Source of the DNA: Candidatus Omnitrophota bacterium
Lineage (GTDB): Bacteria; Omnitrophota; Gorgyraeia; Gorgyraeales; Gorgyraeaceae
Reading direction: 5' to 3'
DNA: 43,439 nucleotides
Assembly (NCBI GenBank): GCA_030649895.1
Contig: JAUSEX010000037.1
Span: forward strand, 67,815-111,253
The notes under the pieces were generated by a model. It ran no database searches. It had not been told where the DNA came from and worked only from the letters and a program-made list of their open reading frames with translations. Each line of letters begins with the position of its first letter. Within the stretch, counting starts at the first letter, position 1. The position numbers and the translations under genes were made by a program. Shown here piece by piece: positions 31,728 through 40,102 of this stretch.

Positions 31728-32871
31728 GCCCTGTTCCACTCGCTCGTCCAGCGCTCAAGCGAAGCGGGTAGCGCTGGGTTGTGCTCGGGCGCGGGGCAAG
31801 AAAAGAATAGGCATTCTTACCGGAGGAGGAGATTGTCCGGGGTTGAATGCCGGTATCAGGGCGATCGCGAAGACAGCCATCCTTAATTACGATATGGAAG
31901 TTGTCGGTATAAAGGATGGCTTTTTAGGTTTAATAGAAAACAGGTTCCTGCCTATTTCTTATGAAGATGTTTCAGGTATCCTCGCTTTAGGCGGCACTTT
32001 TTTGGGAGCCTCAAACAAAGCAAATCCTTTCAGACACCCTGATCCTAAAGGTAGATTCAGAGATGTTTCTGATATGGCTGTAGAAAATTATAAGGCTATG
32101 GGTCTGGATGGACTGATCTGCATAGGAGGAGACGGCACTCTTAATATTGCCTATAGATTGCTTAAAAAAGGCGTTAGGCTGGTCGGGGTTCCTAAAACCA
32201 TAGATAATGATCTAAAGCAGACAGATACAACAATCGGTTTTGATTCCGCCTTGATTACAACTACCCAGGCAATAGACAAGCTTCACACTACTGCGCAGTC
32301 TCATCACAGGGTCATGGTTATAGAGGTCATGGGCAGGTATGCGGGATGGCTTGCTTTATATTCAGGCCTGGCAGGCGGGGGGGATATAATATTATTGCCA
32401 GAGATTCCTTACGATATTAAAAAGGTGTGCGAGGTTGTTTTAAAGAGAAATCAAAGCGGCAAGAGGTTTAGTATTGTGGTTGTAAGCGAAGGCGCCAGGC
32501 CGAAAGCCGGCAAAGTGGTTGTAAGAAAGATGGTAAAAGATTCTACAGATCCTGTCAGGTTAGGCGGGATAGGCAATAAATTAGCCAATGATATAGAAAA
32601 TATGACAGGTTTGGAAGCAAGGGTCACTGTTCTAGGCCATCTTCAAAGGGGAGGAGAGCCTTCACCTTTTGACAGGATACTGGCAACCAGATTTGGGGTA
32701 GAAGCCTGTAAATTAACAGTTAAAGGCGATTTTGGAAAAGTAGTTGTCCTGAAAGCAGGACAGATTCGGAAAGTGGATTTAGAGAAAGCTGTAGAAGATA
32801 TTAAGAGGGTAAGCTTAAATGAACCTGTTATCGATGTGGCAAGGGCGGTAGGGGCTACTTTTGGTATTTAG
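31714..32871 (+). CDS. pfkA: 6-phosphofructokinase (group III-like)
   Basis: The enzyme phosphorylates fructose 6-phosphate in glycolysis. Motifs: KRIGILTGGGDCPGLNAGIRA, ICIGGDGTLNIAYRL, VGVPKTIDNDL, TDTTIGFDSAL, VMVIEVMGRYAGWLA, LGHLQRGGEPSPFDRIL. The two residues that usually decide the donor are Gly (GGDG, next to Asp140) and Lys161 (PKTIDND); this Gly/Lys pair is known from ATP-using group III enzymes, so ATP is favoured over PPi. The first ~29 residues (before KKRIGIL) are extra: a Cys/Arg/Ser-rich stretch coded by a GC-rich segment with a perfect hairpin at 31748-31777. No better start lies near KRIGIL, so the extension is probably translated or the real start is non-standard. Confidence 0.93.
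   Translation: MQGSRPCSTRSSSAQAKRVALGCARARGKKRIGILTGGGDCPGLNAGIRAIAKTAILNYDMEVVGIKDGFLGLIENRFLPISYEDVSGILALGGTFLGASNKANPFRHPDPKGRFRDVSDMAVENYKAMGLDGLICIGGDGTLNIAYRLLKKGVRLVGVPKTIDNDLKQTDTTIGFDSALITTTQAIDKLHTTAQSHHRVMVIEVMGRYAGWLALYSGLAGGGDIILLPEIPYDIKKVCEVVLKRNQSGKRFSIVVVSEGARPKAGKVVVRKMVKDSTDPVRLGGIGNKLANDIENMTGLEARVTVLGHLQRGGEPSPFDRILATRFGVEACKLTVKGDFGKVVVLKAGQIRKVDLEKAVEDIKRVSLNEPVIDVARAVGATFGI
31748..31777. repeat. GC-rich hairpin in the 5' end of pfk
   Basis: CCAGCGCT (31748-31755), a 14-base loop and AGCGCTGG (31770-31777) form a perfect 8-bp stem. The segment from about 31728 to 31800 is far more GC-rich than its surroundings. It separates the apparent start codon from the first conserved residues of the enzyme, as expected for a small inserted element. 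Confidence 0.55.
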
Positions 32872-32899
32872 CAGGGTCAATGCATCGTGGCATCTCTAC

Positions 32900-32928
32900 T
32901 TGACACAGTGGTATTTCTATGATATAAC
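32900..32928 (+). promoter_or_regulatory. Sigma-70 promoter of the predicted small RNA
   Basis: TTGACA (32900-32905), a 17-bp spacer and TATAAC (32923-32928). Transcription should start near 32935-32936, exactly where the first stem of the predicted RNA begins. Confidence 0.7.
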
Positions 32929-32935
32929 TAATAAT

Positions 32936-33034
32936 GGCAACTGAATCGAGTGTCTTTTCGGCAGCTCGGTTACCTTGTCGGAGAGGTTGTTGCCTTTTAG
33001 CCCTGTGCCTTAAATGGCGCAGGGCTAATTTTTT
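32936..33034 (+). ncRNA. Predicted ~100-nt structured RNA with three-way junction
   Basis: The transcript from the promoter above would begin GGCAAC, which pairs with GTTGCC (32936-32941 with 32989-32994) as a closing stem. Inside are two hairpins: ATCGAG with CTCGGT (32945-32950 with 32965-32970; includes a G-U pair) and ACCT with AGGT around 32972-32987. A strong terminator ends the RNA. The 206-bp gap between pfk and the next gene holds no ORF of note. It may be a free small RNA, or a riboswitch or attenuator for the membrane protein and helicase downstream. No known RNA family is recognised; similarity to purine riboswitches is only in the three-way shape. Confidence 0.6.
32998..33034 (+). 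terminator. Strong Rho-independent terminator
   Basis: A 12-bp stem (32998-33009 with 33016-33027, containing GCCCTGTGCC and GGCGCAGGGC, one G-U pair) with a 6-base loop TTAAAT, followed by six T residues (33029-33034). It ends the predicted small RNA, 43 bp before the next gene. Confidence 0.9.
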
Positions 33035-33052
33035 GACCCTTCTATTCTAGCT

Positions 33053-33070
33053 GACTCACGGAGTCGGATA
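33053..33070. repeat. Dispersed palindromic repeat, intergenic copy
   Basis: GACTCACGGAGTCGGATA contains the dyad GACTC-ACG-GAGTC. All 18 bases recur in reverse complement at 43276-43293 inside the comEC-like gene. It sits just before the start of the small membrane protein gene. Confidence 0.65.
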
Positions 33071-33077
33071 AGGTTAT

Positions 33078-33434
33078 ATGAAGTATAAACATAAAGCTTA
33101 TGGCAGCATATTAGGCACAATAGGATTTTTACTATCCCCTCTCTCGTGGTGGAACGATCTAATTGTAAATTTTCCAATAGCTTATGCCTGCGCTTGTATG
33201 GTCAATCTGATATACAGAGGGGCGTTCCTGGCGGCATTTATTGTCTCCTACTGGATGACAAATGTCCTGGGATTTGTATTGTTGCAAAAAGGCCTGGAAG
33301 GCGTATTAAAAAATAGCAAAGAAAAAAAGAAATATTTATGGAAGAATTTTCTGAGAGATGTGCTGTTATCCCTTGCTTATACTTTATTGATAATATTGCT
33401 GGTAAGGTTTAGGATAATTAAGCCGGTAATATGA
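33078..33434 (+). CDS. Small integral membrane protein, unknown
   Basis: A 118-residue hydrophobic protein with about three transmembrane segments (YGSILGTIGFLLSPLSWW, GAFLAAFIVSYWMTNVLGFV, DVLLSLAYTLLIILLVRF) and a short Lys-rich loop (KNSKEKKKYLWKN). No family is recognised. It follows the predicted small RNA terminator and precedes the helicase gene by 32 bp. The ribosome-binding site is weak (AAGG). A regulatory link to the upstream RNA is possible. Confidence 0.65.
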   Translation: MKYKHKAYGSILGTIGFLLSPLSWWNDLIVNFPIAYACACMVNLIYRGAFLAAFIVSYWMTNVLGFVLLQKGLEGVLKNSKEKKKYLWKNFLRDVLLSLAYTLLIILLVRFRIIKPVI

Positions 33435-33466
33435 TCAGGGCTGGCGAATAGAAACGTTATAAATAT

Positions 33467-35365
33467 ATGATAGACCTCAAGAAATATCTTAACCCATCCC
33501 AATTTTTAGCTGCTACGACTATAGACGGGCCTGTGCTTGTTATCGCAGGCGCAGGCTCCGGCAAGACAAGGGTTATAGAGTATAGGGTTACGAATCTTGT
33601 TCAAAACGGAGTGGATCCGGCTACTATACTGCTTTTGACTTTTACCAGAAACGCCTCCAGGGTTATGCTTTCGCGAGCCAGCGTTCATGACCCAAGGTGC
33701 GCAATGGTGGAAGGCGGGACATTTCATTCGTTCGCATACAAGGTATTGAAACATTACGGTAAGGCGCTTGGCTTTACCGGGGCATTTTCCATACTTGACG
33801 AAAATGACGCCATAGAAGCGGTTAAAAAATGTTCAGGAGATATTAATATTTCTGAACGGGACAGGAAATTTCTTAAAAAAAATACTATAAGAAGCATTAT
33901 AAGCATGTCTATAAACAAACACAATTCCGTGGAAGATATTATTGAAAAAGAATATCCGCATCTGGCAGAGCATAGCGAATATATAAAGAACGTAAAATTG
34001 AAGTATACTAAATATAAAACGGAAAAAAATTACCTGGATTACGATGACATGCTGGTTTATCTCAAGAAGCTGCTTGAAGATGATGGCATCAGGAAGGCTG
34101 TCGCGTCAAAATATAAATACATAATGGTGGATGAATACCAGGATACGAACAGGCTTCAGGGCGATATCAGCTATTTATTGGCCAAAGGCCACAGAAATAT
34201 CATGGTTGTGGGAGATGACGCCCAGAGCATATATGGCTTCAGGGGAGCCACTCATAAGAATATAATGGATTTCCCGGCGATGTTTCCAGGGTGCGTGATA
34301 ATCAAGCTGGAGGAGAATTACAGAAGCACCCAGCCTATCTTGGACGCGGCTAATTCAGTGCTTTCCGAGATGGCCAGCAAGTACGATAAAAGGCTTATAT
34401 CCGGCCTGAAACATATAGGCTCAAGGCCTGAAATGTGGTTTTTTAATGACGGATATGAAGAGGCGGAGTGGATCACGAATAAAATGATAGAACTGAAAAC
34501 TAACGGCATACCGCTTGATAAACAATGCGTGCTTTTCCGCTCTGGTTATATCTCGATAGCTTTGCAGGCAGAACTAAATAAGAAAGGCATATCTTATCAG
34601 CTTATGGGCGGCATGAGATTTTACGAAAGCGCGCATGTAAAAGATGTCGTTGCGCATTTAAAAGTTGTGGCGAATCCGAAAGATGAGCTATCCTGGCATA
34701 GGGCGTTGGAACTGATAGAAGGCATAGGGCCTAAAACAAGCGGGAAGATTTCGAAAGACATTATAGCCGGGCATATTGCAAAATATGAAAAAGGTTTTAA
34801 GTATTCTAACAGCGTCCAGAGGTTTAAATTATTGATAGAAAGCCTTTCGGATGAAAAGGCCGGGGTGGGGGAAAAGTTTGAGGCAGCTTTTGATTATTAT
34901 AGCCCTTTGATGAAAACAAAATTTGATGATTGGAATACCAGGGTGAATGACCTGGAGACATTGAAGAAGATAGCTTACAGATATGATTCGCTGCAGGACT
35001 TATTGACAGATTTTGCAATAGAGCTTCCTGATTCTCACGGAGGCCATCAGCACTCAGAGCATAAAAAACAACCTACGCTTTCAACTATTCACTCTGCAAA
35101 AGGCATGGAATGGGAAGCGGTGTTTCTGATAGGGCTTATTGATGGAGTTTTTCCTGTGAGTTTTTCTTTAGGGGACGAGGAAGGGATAGAAGAAGAGCGC
35201 AGGTTATTTTACGTGGCGCTTACAAGGGCTAAAAATCATTTGTTTATTACATTCCATCATGAGAATAACCGGGGCCCTATGAATCAGTTCAACAAGATCT
35301 CAAGGTTTATTGATAATTCCAGCATAATGTCCAGGCTGGAGCAGAAATTATTAAGGGATATATAA
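33467..35365 (+). CDS. UvrD/PcrA-family (superfamily I) DNA helicase
   Basis: A 632-residue 3'-5' helicase of the UvrD/Rep type, used in DNA repair and in clearing stalled forks. Motifs in order: N-terminal Q-motif region LNPSQFLAAT, Walker A IAGAGSGKTRV, Ia LTFTRNASRVMLSRA, motif II VDEYQDTN, III GDDAQSIYGFRGA, IV LEENYRST, V TIHSAKGMEWEAVFLIGL and VI EERRLFYVALTRAK. It is somewhat shorter than PcrA (about 720 residues), mainly in the 2B domain and C-terminus. It cannot be told whether this is the main UvrD or a paralogue. No ribosome-binding site of strength is seen before ATG 33467. Confidence 0.95.
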   Translation: MIDLKKYLNPSQFLAATTIDGPVLVIAGAGSGKTRVIEYRVTNLVQNGVDPATILLLTFTRNASRVMLSRASVHDPRCAMVEGGTFHSFAYKVLKHYGKALGFTGAFSILDENDAIEAVKKCSGDINISERDRKFLKKNTIRSIISMSINKHNSVEDIIEKEYPHLAEHSEYIKNVKLKYTKYKTEKNYLDYDDMLVYLKKLLEDDGIRKAVASKYKYIMVDEYQDTNRLQGDISYLLAKGHRNIMVVGDDAQSIYGFRGATHKNIMDFPAMFPGCVIIKLEENYRSTQPILDAANSVLSEMASKYDKRLISGLKHIGSRPEMWFFNDGYEEAEWITNKMIELKTNGIPLDKQCVLFRSGYISIALQAELNKKGISYQLMGGMRFYESAHVKDVVAHLKVVANPKDELSWHRALELIEGIGPKTSGKISKDIIAGHIAKYEKGFKYSNSVQRFKLLIESLSDEKAGVGEKFEAAFDYYSPLMKTKFDDWNTRVNDLETLKKIAYRYDSLQDLLTDFAIELPDSHGGHQHSEHKKQPTLSTIHSAKGMEWEAVFLIGLIDGVFPVSFSLGDEEGIEEERRLFYVALTRAKNHLFITFHHENNRGPMNQFNKISRFIDNSSIMSRLEQKLLRDI

Positions 35366-35371
35366 AGATAC

Positions 35372-36625
35372 ATGGTTTTTCGCGCGCTAAAATATAGAAA
35401 TTTCAGGATTTTTTTCTTTGGCCAGGGCATTTCTCTTATGGGTACCTGGATGCAATATGTTGCGATGAGCTGGCTTGTCTACAGGATGACAAATTCCGCG
35501 TTTATGCTGGGCGTGGTGGGATTTTCCACCCAGATCCCGACTTTTATTTTGTCGCCTTTTACAGGAGTTCTCGCTGATAGGCATAACAGGCATAAGATAC
35601 TTCTTTTTACGCAGGCGCTTTCGTTATTGCAGGGCCTGGTTCTGGCAATCCTTACAATGACGGGAAATATCCAGGTGTGGCATATAATAATTATGGGTAT
35701 ATTTTTAGGGTGCGTAAATTCGCTTGATATACCTGCCAGGCAGTCTTTTATATTACAGATGATAGAAGAAAAAGAAAATCTTGGGAATGCAATTGCGTTG
35801 AACTCGATGATGTTTAACATGGCCAGGCTCATAGGCCCTTCGATAGCGGGGGTGCTTATAGCTATTGCGGGGGAAGGCGTGTGTTTTCTTATTAATGCTA
35901 TAAGTTATGTGGCTGTTATAATTTCGCTGGTTGCAATGGACAAAGGTATTAAAATCAGAAAAGACAGAAAAGAAGAGTATGATATTTTGAAAGATTTAAA
36001 AGAAGGGTTTAATTATGCTTTTGGGTTTCAGCCGATCAGGGCAATTCTATTATTAATAGGCGTTATAAGCTTGATGGGGATGTCCTATGCGGTCTTGATG
36101 CCTGTTTTCGCAAGAGATGTTCTGGGCGGCGGACCGCATACGCTGGGCTTTTTAATGGCAGCCGTAGGCCTGGGGGCATTAGCCGGGACAGCTTATCTTG
36201 CGTCTAAGAAGAAGGCAATAGCGCTTGGCAATCTATTACCTGTTTCAGCAGGCGTGTTCGGGCTGGGCATAACCGCGTTTTCTTTTTCGCATAATATATG
36301 GATATCGCTTTCAATGTTATTTGTTTCAGGATTTGGTATTATGGTTCAGATGGCGGCAAGTAATACGATATTGCAGACTATCGTTGATGACGATAAACGC
36401 GGCAGGGTGATGAGCATCTATACGATGGCATTTATGGGCATGGCCCCCTTAGGGAGCCTGTTAACGGGGATTATAGCGACAAGATTTGGCGCTGGCAATA
36501 CATTGATATTTAGCGGGTTATGCTGCGTAATAACTTCCGTTATATTTGCCTGCAGGGTCCCTTCCCTAAGAAAATTAATTCAACCTATATATGTTAAAAT
36601 GGGGATAGTTCCAGAGATTGAGTAG
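35372..36625 (+). CDS. Major facilitator exporter (DHA3/MFS_3 type)
   Basis: A 417-residue 12-helix transporter, starting seven bases after the helicase stop. It opens with the MFS_3 type pattern FRALKYRNFRIFFFGQGISL, then GTWMQYVAMSWLVYRMT and the loop motif GVLADRHNRHKIL. It later has DIPARQSFI and NSMMFNMARLIGPSIAGVL. These fit the DHA3/EntS group, which export drugs or siderophores. The substrate is not evident and nearby genes give no clue. Confidence 0.88.
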   Translation: MVFRALKYRNFRIFFFGQGISLMGTWMQYVAMSWLVYRMTNSAFMLGVVGFSTQIPTFILSPFTGVLADRHNRHKILLFTQALSLLQGLVLAILTMTGNIQVWHIIIMGIFLGCVNSLDIPARQSFILQMIEEKENLGNAIALNSMMFNMARLIGPSIAGVLIAIAGEGVCFLINAISYVAVIISLVAMDKGIKIRKDRKEEYDILKDLKEGFNYAFGFQPIRAILLLIGVISLMGMSYAVLMPVFARDVLGGGPHTLGFLMAAVGLGALAGTAYLASKKKAIALGNLLPVSAGVFGLGITAFSFSHNIWISLSMLFVSGFGIMVQMAASNTILQTIVDDDKRGRVMSIYTMAFMGMAPLGSLLTGIIATRFGAGNTLIFSGLCCVITSVIFACRVPSLRKLIQPIYVKMGIVPEIE

Positions 36626-36634
36626 GAGGTAATT

Positions 36635-37381
36635 ATGAAAAAGATGAATTGGAAAATATCGTTAAGCATAGGTCTTATCGGGCTTTCTTCGGCAGTATAC
36701 TTTATAAATTATGAAATATTTCATAATTTTCCACAGACTTTTTATTATTTCCTTATAGACCTGGCTTTTCTGCCAATAAGCGTGTTGCTGGTTACCTTGA
36801 TTGTAGAGCAGGTAATAGAGAAGCAGCAGAAGCGCACTATGTTCAAAAAATTGAATATGGTGATAGGGGCATTTTTTAGCGAAGCAGGAACCGAGCTATT
36901 GAAAGTGTTCCGGGAATTTGACAGTAACCCAGAATACCTGGAAGGTCATCTCGTTTTTAATAAAGACTGGAAGCAGGCCGAATATTACCAGCTTAAGAAA
37001 AAATTCAACAGCCATAAGCCTGAGATAAATATACATAAAGGCAATGTAGAGCGTTTAAAAAATTTTTTGAATGAAAAACGCGGATTCCTGCTAAGGCTTC
37101 TGGAGAATCCGAATCTGTTAGAGCACGAGACATTCACTGCTTTGTTATTGGCTGTGTTTCATCTTACAGAAGAGTTATGCGCCAGGCGTGATTTTATAAA
37201 TTTGCCGGAGCCTGATTATGAACATTTGACAGTGGACATAAAAAGGGCGTACAGCCTGTTGATTGTCGAGTGGATTATTTATGCGAGGCATTTGCATAAC
37301 AATTATCCATATCTTTTTTCCCTTGCCCTGAGAACCAATCCGTTTGACATCAAGGCCTCGGCGATTATTAAGAGCAAATAG
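36635..37381 (+). CDS. Membrane protein of unknown function
   Basis: A 248-residue protein with two N-terminal transmembrane helices (ISLSIGLIGLSSAVYFI and YFLIDLAFLPISVLLVTLIV) and a helical cytoplasmic region of about 180 residues. That region is rich in charged and aromatic residues (KRTMFKKLNMVIGAFFSEAG, then ETFTALLLAVFHLTEELCAR, and SLLIVEWIIYARHLHNNYPY). No family is recognised. A good ribosome-binding site (TAGGAGGT) lies before ATG 36635. It is nine bases after the MFS gene and so probably in the same transcript. Confidence 0.7.
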   Translation: MKKMNWKISLSIGLIGLSSAVYFINYEIFHNFPQTFYYFLIDLAFLPISVLLVTLIVEQVIEKQQKRTMFKKLNMVIGAFFSEAGTELLKVFREFDSNPEYLEGHLVFNKDWKQAEYYQLKKKFNSHKPEINIHKGNVERLKNFLNEKRGFLLRLLENPNLLEHETFTALLLAVFHLTEELCARRDFINLPEPDYEHLTVDIKRAYSLLIVEWIIYARHLHNNYPYLFSLALRTNPFDIKASAIIKSK

Positions 37382-37427
37382 AAGTCCGCGGCTTGTCTAG
37401 TTTATCCTTTATCATGCAGTTGTTTTA

Positions 37428-37436
37428 TGCTATAAT
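37428..37436 (+). promoter_or_regulatory. Extended -10 promoter of the tRNA gene
   Basis: TGCTATAAT is an extended -10 element (TGN followed by a perfect TATAAT). No good -35 box is seen, as is common for extended -10 promoters. The tRNA begins 25 bp downstream. Confidence 0.6.
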
Positions 37437-37461
37437 TCTTGTTTAATAGCATAATTATGAT

Positions 37462-37537
37462 GGGGCAGTAGCGAAGTTGGTATCGCGCCGCAATGGCATT
37501 GCGGAGATCACGAGTTCAAATCTCGTCTGCTCCACCA
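37462..37537 (+). tRNA. tRNA-Ala (anticodon GGC)
   Basis: All arms can be folded. Acceptor GGGGCAG pairs with CTGCTCC and includes the G3-U70 wobble that identifies alanine tRNAs. The D stem is GCGA/TCGC. The anticodon stem is CCGCA/TGCGG with loop ATGGCAT, giving anticodon GGC after U33. The T stem is ACGAG/CTCGT with loop TTCAAAT. The discriminator is A73 and the CCA end is encoded (ends at 37537). It would read GCC and GCU codons. Confidence 0.97.
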
Positions 37538-37557
37538 AATCCGCTTTAGGCGGATTT
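37537..37557 (+). terminator. Hairpin directly after the tRNA
   Basis: AAATCCGC (37537-37544), loop TTTAG, GCGGATTT (37550-37557): a perfect 8-bp stem that begins at the last A of the encoded CCA. The T-run after it is short, so it may be a weak terminator or a processing signal between the tRNA and leuS. Confidence 0.4.
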
Positions 37558-37621
37558 GATCCTGAGACTGCGACTGAATAAGGAGCAGTTGAAGGACCTG
37601 AATAAATTTATAAAAGTTAAA

Positions 37622-40102
37622 ATGGCGCAAGAATTTTATCCATTTAAAGATATAGAGGCAAAGTGGCGTAAAAGATGGGAGGAAACCGGCCTGTTTAAAA
37701 TGGACCAGAATTCTCTTAAAAAGAAATATTACTGCCTCATGATGTTCCCTTATCCTTCAGCAGCGCTTCATGTGGGCCATGGCAGGAATTATATAATAGG
37801 CGATTCAGTAGTGCGCTACAAGATAATGCGCGGATATAATGTGCTTTCGCCTATGGGTTTTGATGCCTTTGGCCTTCCAGCAGAGAACGCCGCAATAAAA
37901 AACGGGATCCACCCTGAAATATCAACCCTTAATAATATAAAAACCATGAGAAGGCAGTTTGACTCCTGGGGCGCAGGCTATGACTGGGACAGGGAGGTCG
38001 TATCGTGTCTTCCTGAGTATTATAAATGGACGCAATGGATATTTCTGCAGCTTTATAAAAAAGGCCTTGCCTATAAGAAAAAGGCGCCTGTGAACTGGTG
38101 CCCTTCGTGCCAGACAGTGCTTGCCAACGAACAGGTAATAGACGGAAAATGCGAGAGGTGTTCTTCGCAGGTTATATTGCGGGATTTAGAACAGTGGTTT
38201 TTTAAAATTACCGATTACAGTCAGCGTCTTCTGAATGACCTGGAATCGTTGGAAGACTGGCCTGAGCGAGTAAAACTGATGCAGAAGAATTGGATAGGGA
38301 GGAGCCAGGGCGTTGAAATAGATTTTAAGGTCAGGGATTCAGATATTATCCTCAGGTGTTTTACCACAAGGGTAGACACTATTTATGGCGTAACCTATAT
38401 GGTAATAAGCAATGAACATCCGGCTATACGGGAATTGGTAAAAGGCGCGTCTAATAAAAAAGAAATAGAAAAATTCATAGAAGAGACAAAGAAAGAAAAT
38501 GCCGCTGACAGGATCGGGGCTGATATTGAAAAAAGAGGTGTCTTTACGGGAAGATTTGTCGTTAACCCGGTTAATAACAAGGCTGTGCCTCTATGGGTGG
38601 GAAACTATGTTGTAACAGAGTATGGCACTGGAGCGGTAATGGCGGTGCCGGCTCATGATCAAAGGGATTTTGAATTTGCAAAAAAATATGGCCTGGGCAT
38701 AGAAGTCGTGATTGATAATCCAAAAGAGCCGATGGACGCCAGCAAGATGAAGGAGGCGTATGCAGAAGAAGGCGTGATGGTGAATTCAGGAAAATTTAAC
38801 GGCCTCCCCAGCCTTGAAGCGATAAGAAAAATCGCTGATTTCATGGAAGAAAATAAAATCGGGAAAAGAAAAGTGCATTATAAATTAAGAGACTGGCTTA
38901 TCTCAAGGCAGAGATACTGGGGCGCGCCTATACCCATGATTTATTGCGATAAATGCGGGATACAGCCTGTCGACGAAAAAGACCTTCCGGTTTTATTGCC
39001 AAGGAATATTAAATTCAAACCTCACGGAGAATCTCCTTTAAAAGATGCGCCAGAATTCGTGAAAATAAAATGCCCTAAATGCAGCGGAAACGCCAAGCGC
39101 GAAATAGACACCATGGATACATTTGTGGACTCCAGTTGGTATTTTCTGAGATACTTATCCCCCAGAGACGACAAGGGACCTTTTAATAAAGATCTTGTAA
39201 ATAAATGGCTTCCCGTAGACCAGTATATCGGAGGAGTGGAACACGCCATACTTCATTTATTATATTCCAGATTTATCGTCAAGGTTTTGTACGACATGGG
39301 GCACGTAGGCTTTAAAGAGCCTTTTGCGAAACTTTTTACCCAGGGCATGATTACCAAAAACGGAATAAAGATGTCAAAATCAAGAGGCAACGTAGTAAGT
39401 TCCGACGACCTGATAGAAAAATATGGCGCAGATACAGTGAGGCTTTACACATTGTTTATAAGCCCGCCCGAAAAAGACGCAGAATGGGGCGATAGAGGCG
39501 TTGAAGGGGCGTGGAGGTTTTTAAATAGAGTATGGAGATTAATAGAAGATAATGCTCACGCTGGTGGATGGTGGAGCGTGGAGGGCGGAGAAAAAGACAG
39601 TACAGAAAAAGATAAAAAATTGAAGCAAAAAACGCATTATACTATAAAGAAAGTTACCGAAGACATGGAAGAAACTTTTCATTTTAACACCGCGATCAGT
39701 TCTATCATGGAACTGGTGAACGAGATATATGAATATATCGGCCTTAAGCATGGAGCCTCCGGCCCTCAGCTAAAAGAGGCTGTTCAGACGGTTGTTATTT
39801 TGCTAGCTCCTTTTGTGCCGCATATTGCCGAGGAGATGTGGGAAAAGCTGGGCAACAAAGAAAGCGTATTTAATGCCGAGTGGCCTGAGTGCGACAAAAG
39901 CGCATTGAACCAGAGCACGATTGAATTGCCTATCCAGATAAATGGGAAATTGAGGTCAAAGATAAAAGCGCCTTCCGCAGCAGGCGAGGACGAAATTAAA
40001 AAGTTAGTTTTAAACGATTCTCTGGTTAATAAATGGCTGGAAGGCAAAGAGCCTAAAAAGATCATAGTGGTGAAGGGCAAACTGGTAAACCTGGTCATAT
40101 GA
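37622..40102 (+). CDS. leuS: Leucyl-tRNA synthetase
   Basis: Class I synthetase for leucine. The start is placed at ATG 37622 (MAQEFYPFKDIEAKWRKRWE), where the family normally begins; an upstream in-frame TTG at 37556 lies in the hairpin after the tRNA. Motifs: HIGH form PYPSAALHVGHGRNY; zinc-type CPSCQTVLANEQVIDGKCERC; CP1 editing motif with TRVDTIYGVTYMV and GTGAVMAVPAHDQRD; RQRYWGAPIPMIYC; second zinc-like CPKCSGNAKREIDTMDTF; and MSKSRGNVVSS. It has 826 residues, which is normal. A low-complexity insert (AHAGGWWSVEGGEKDSTE, about residues 643-660) precedes the anticodon-binding domain. It overlaps the following gene by four bases. Confidence 0.98.
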   Translation: MAQEFYPFKDIEAKWRKRWEETGLFKMDQNSLKKKYYCLMMFPYPSAALHVGHGRNYIIGDSVVRYKIMRGYNVLSPMGFDAFGLPAENAAIKNGIHPEISTLNNIKTMRRQFDSWGAGYDWDREVVSCLPEYYKWTQWIFLQLYKKGLAYKKKAPVNWCPSCQTVLANEQVIDGKCERCSSQVILRDLEQWFFKITDYSQRLLNDLESLEDWPERVKLMQKNWIGRSQGVEIDFKVRDSDIILRCFTTRVDTIYGVTYMVISNEHPAIRELVKGASNKKEIEKFIEETKKENAADRIGADIEKRGVFTGRFVVNPVNNKAVPLWVGNYVVTEYGTGAVMAVPAHDQRDFEFAKKYGLGIEVVIDNPKEPMDASKMKEAYAEEGVMVNSGKFNGLPSLEAIRKIADFMEENKIGKRKVHYKLRDWLISRQRYWGAPIPMIYCDKCGIQPVDEKDLPVLLPRNIKFKPHGESPLKDAPEFVKIKCPKCSGNAKREIDTMDTFVDSSWYFLRYLSPRDDKGPFNKDLVNKWLPVDQYIGGVEHAILHLLYSRFIVKVLYDMGHVGFKEPFAKLFTQGMITKNGIKMSKSRGNVVSSDDLIEKYGADTVRLYTLFISPPEKDAEWGDRGVEGAWRFLNRVWRLIEDNAHAGGWWSVEGGEKDSTEKDKKLKQKTHYTIKKVTEDMEETFHFNTAISSIMELVNEIYEYIGLKHGASGPQLKEAVQTVVILLAPFVPHIAEEMWEKLGNKESVFNAEWPECDKSALNQSTIELPIQINGKLRSKIKAPSAAGEDEIKKLVLNDSLVNKWLEGKEPKKIIVVKGKLVNLVI

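Noticed and set aside
32936-33034. Purine riboswitch or hammerhead ribozyme
   Set aside because: The three-way shape fits both, but the purine-riboswitch loop sequences and the hammerhead CUGANGA core are absent.
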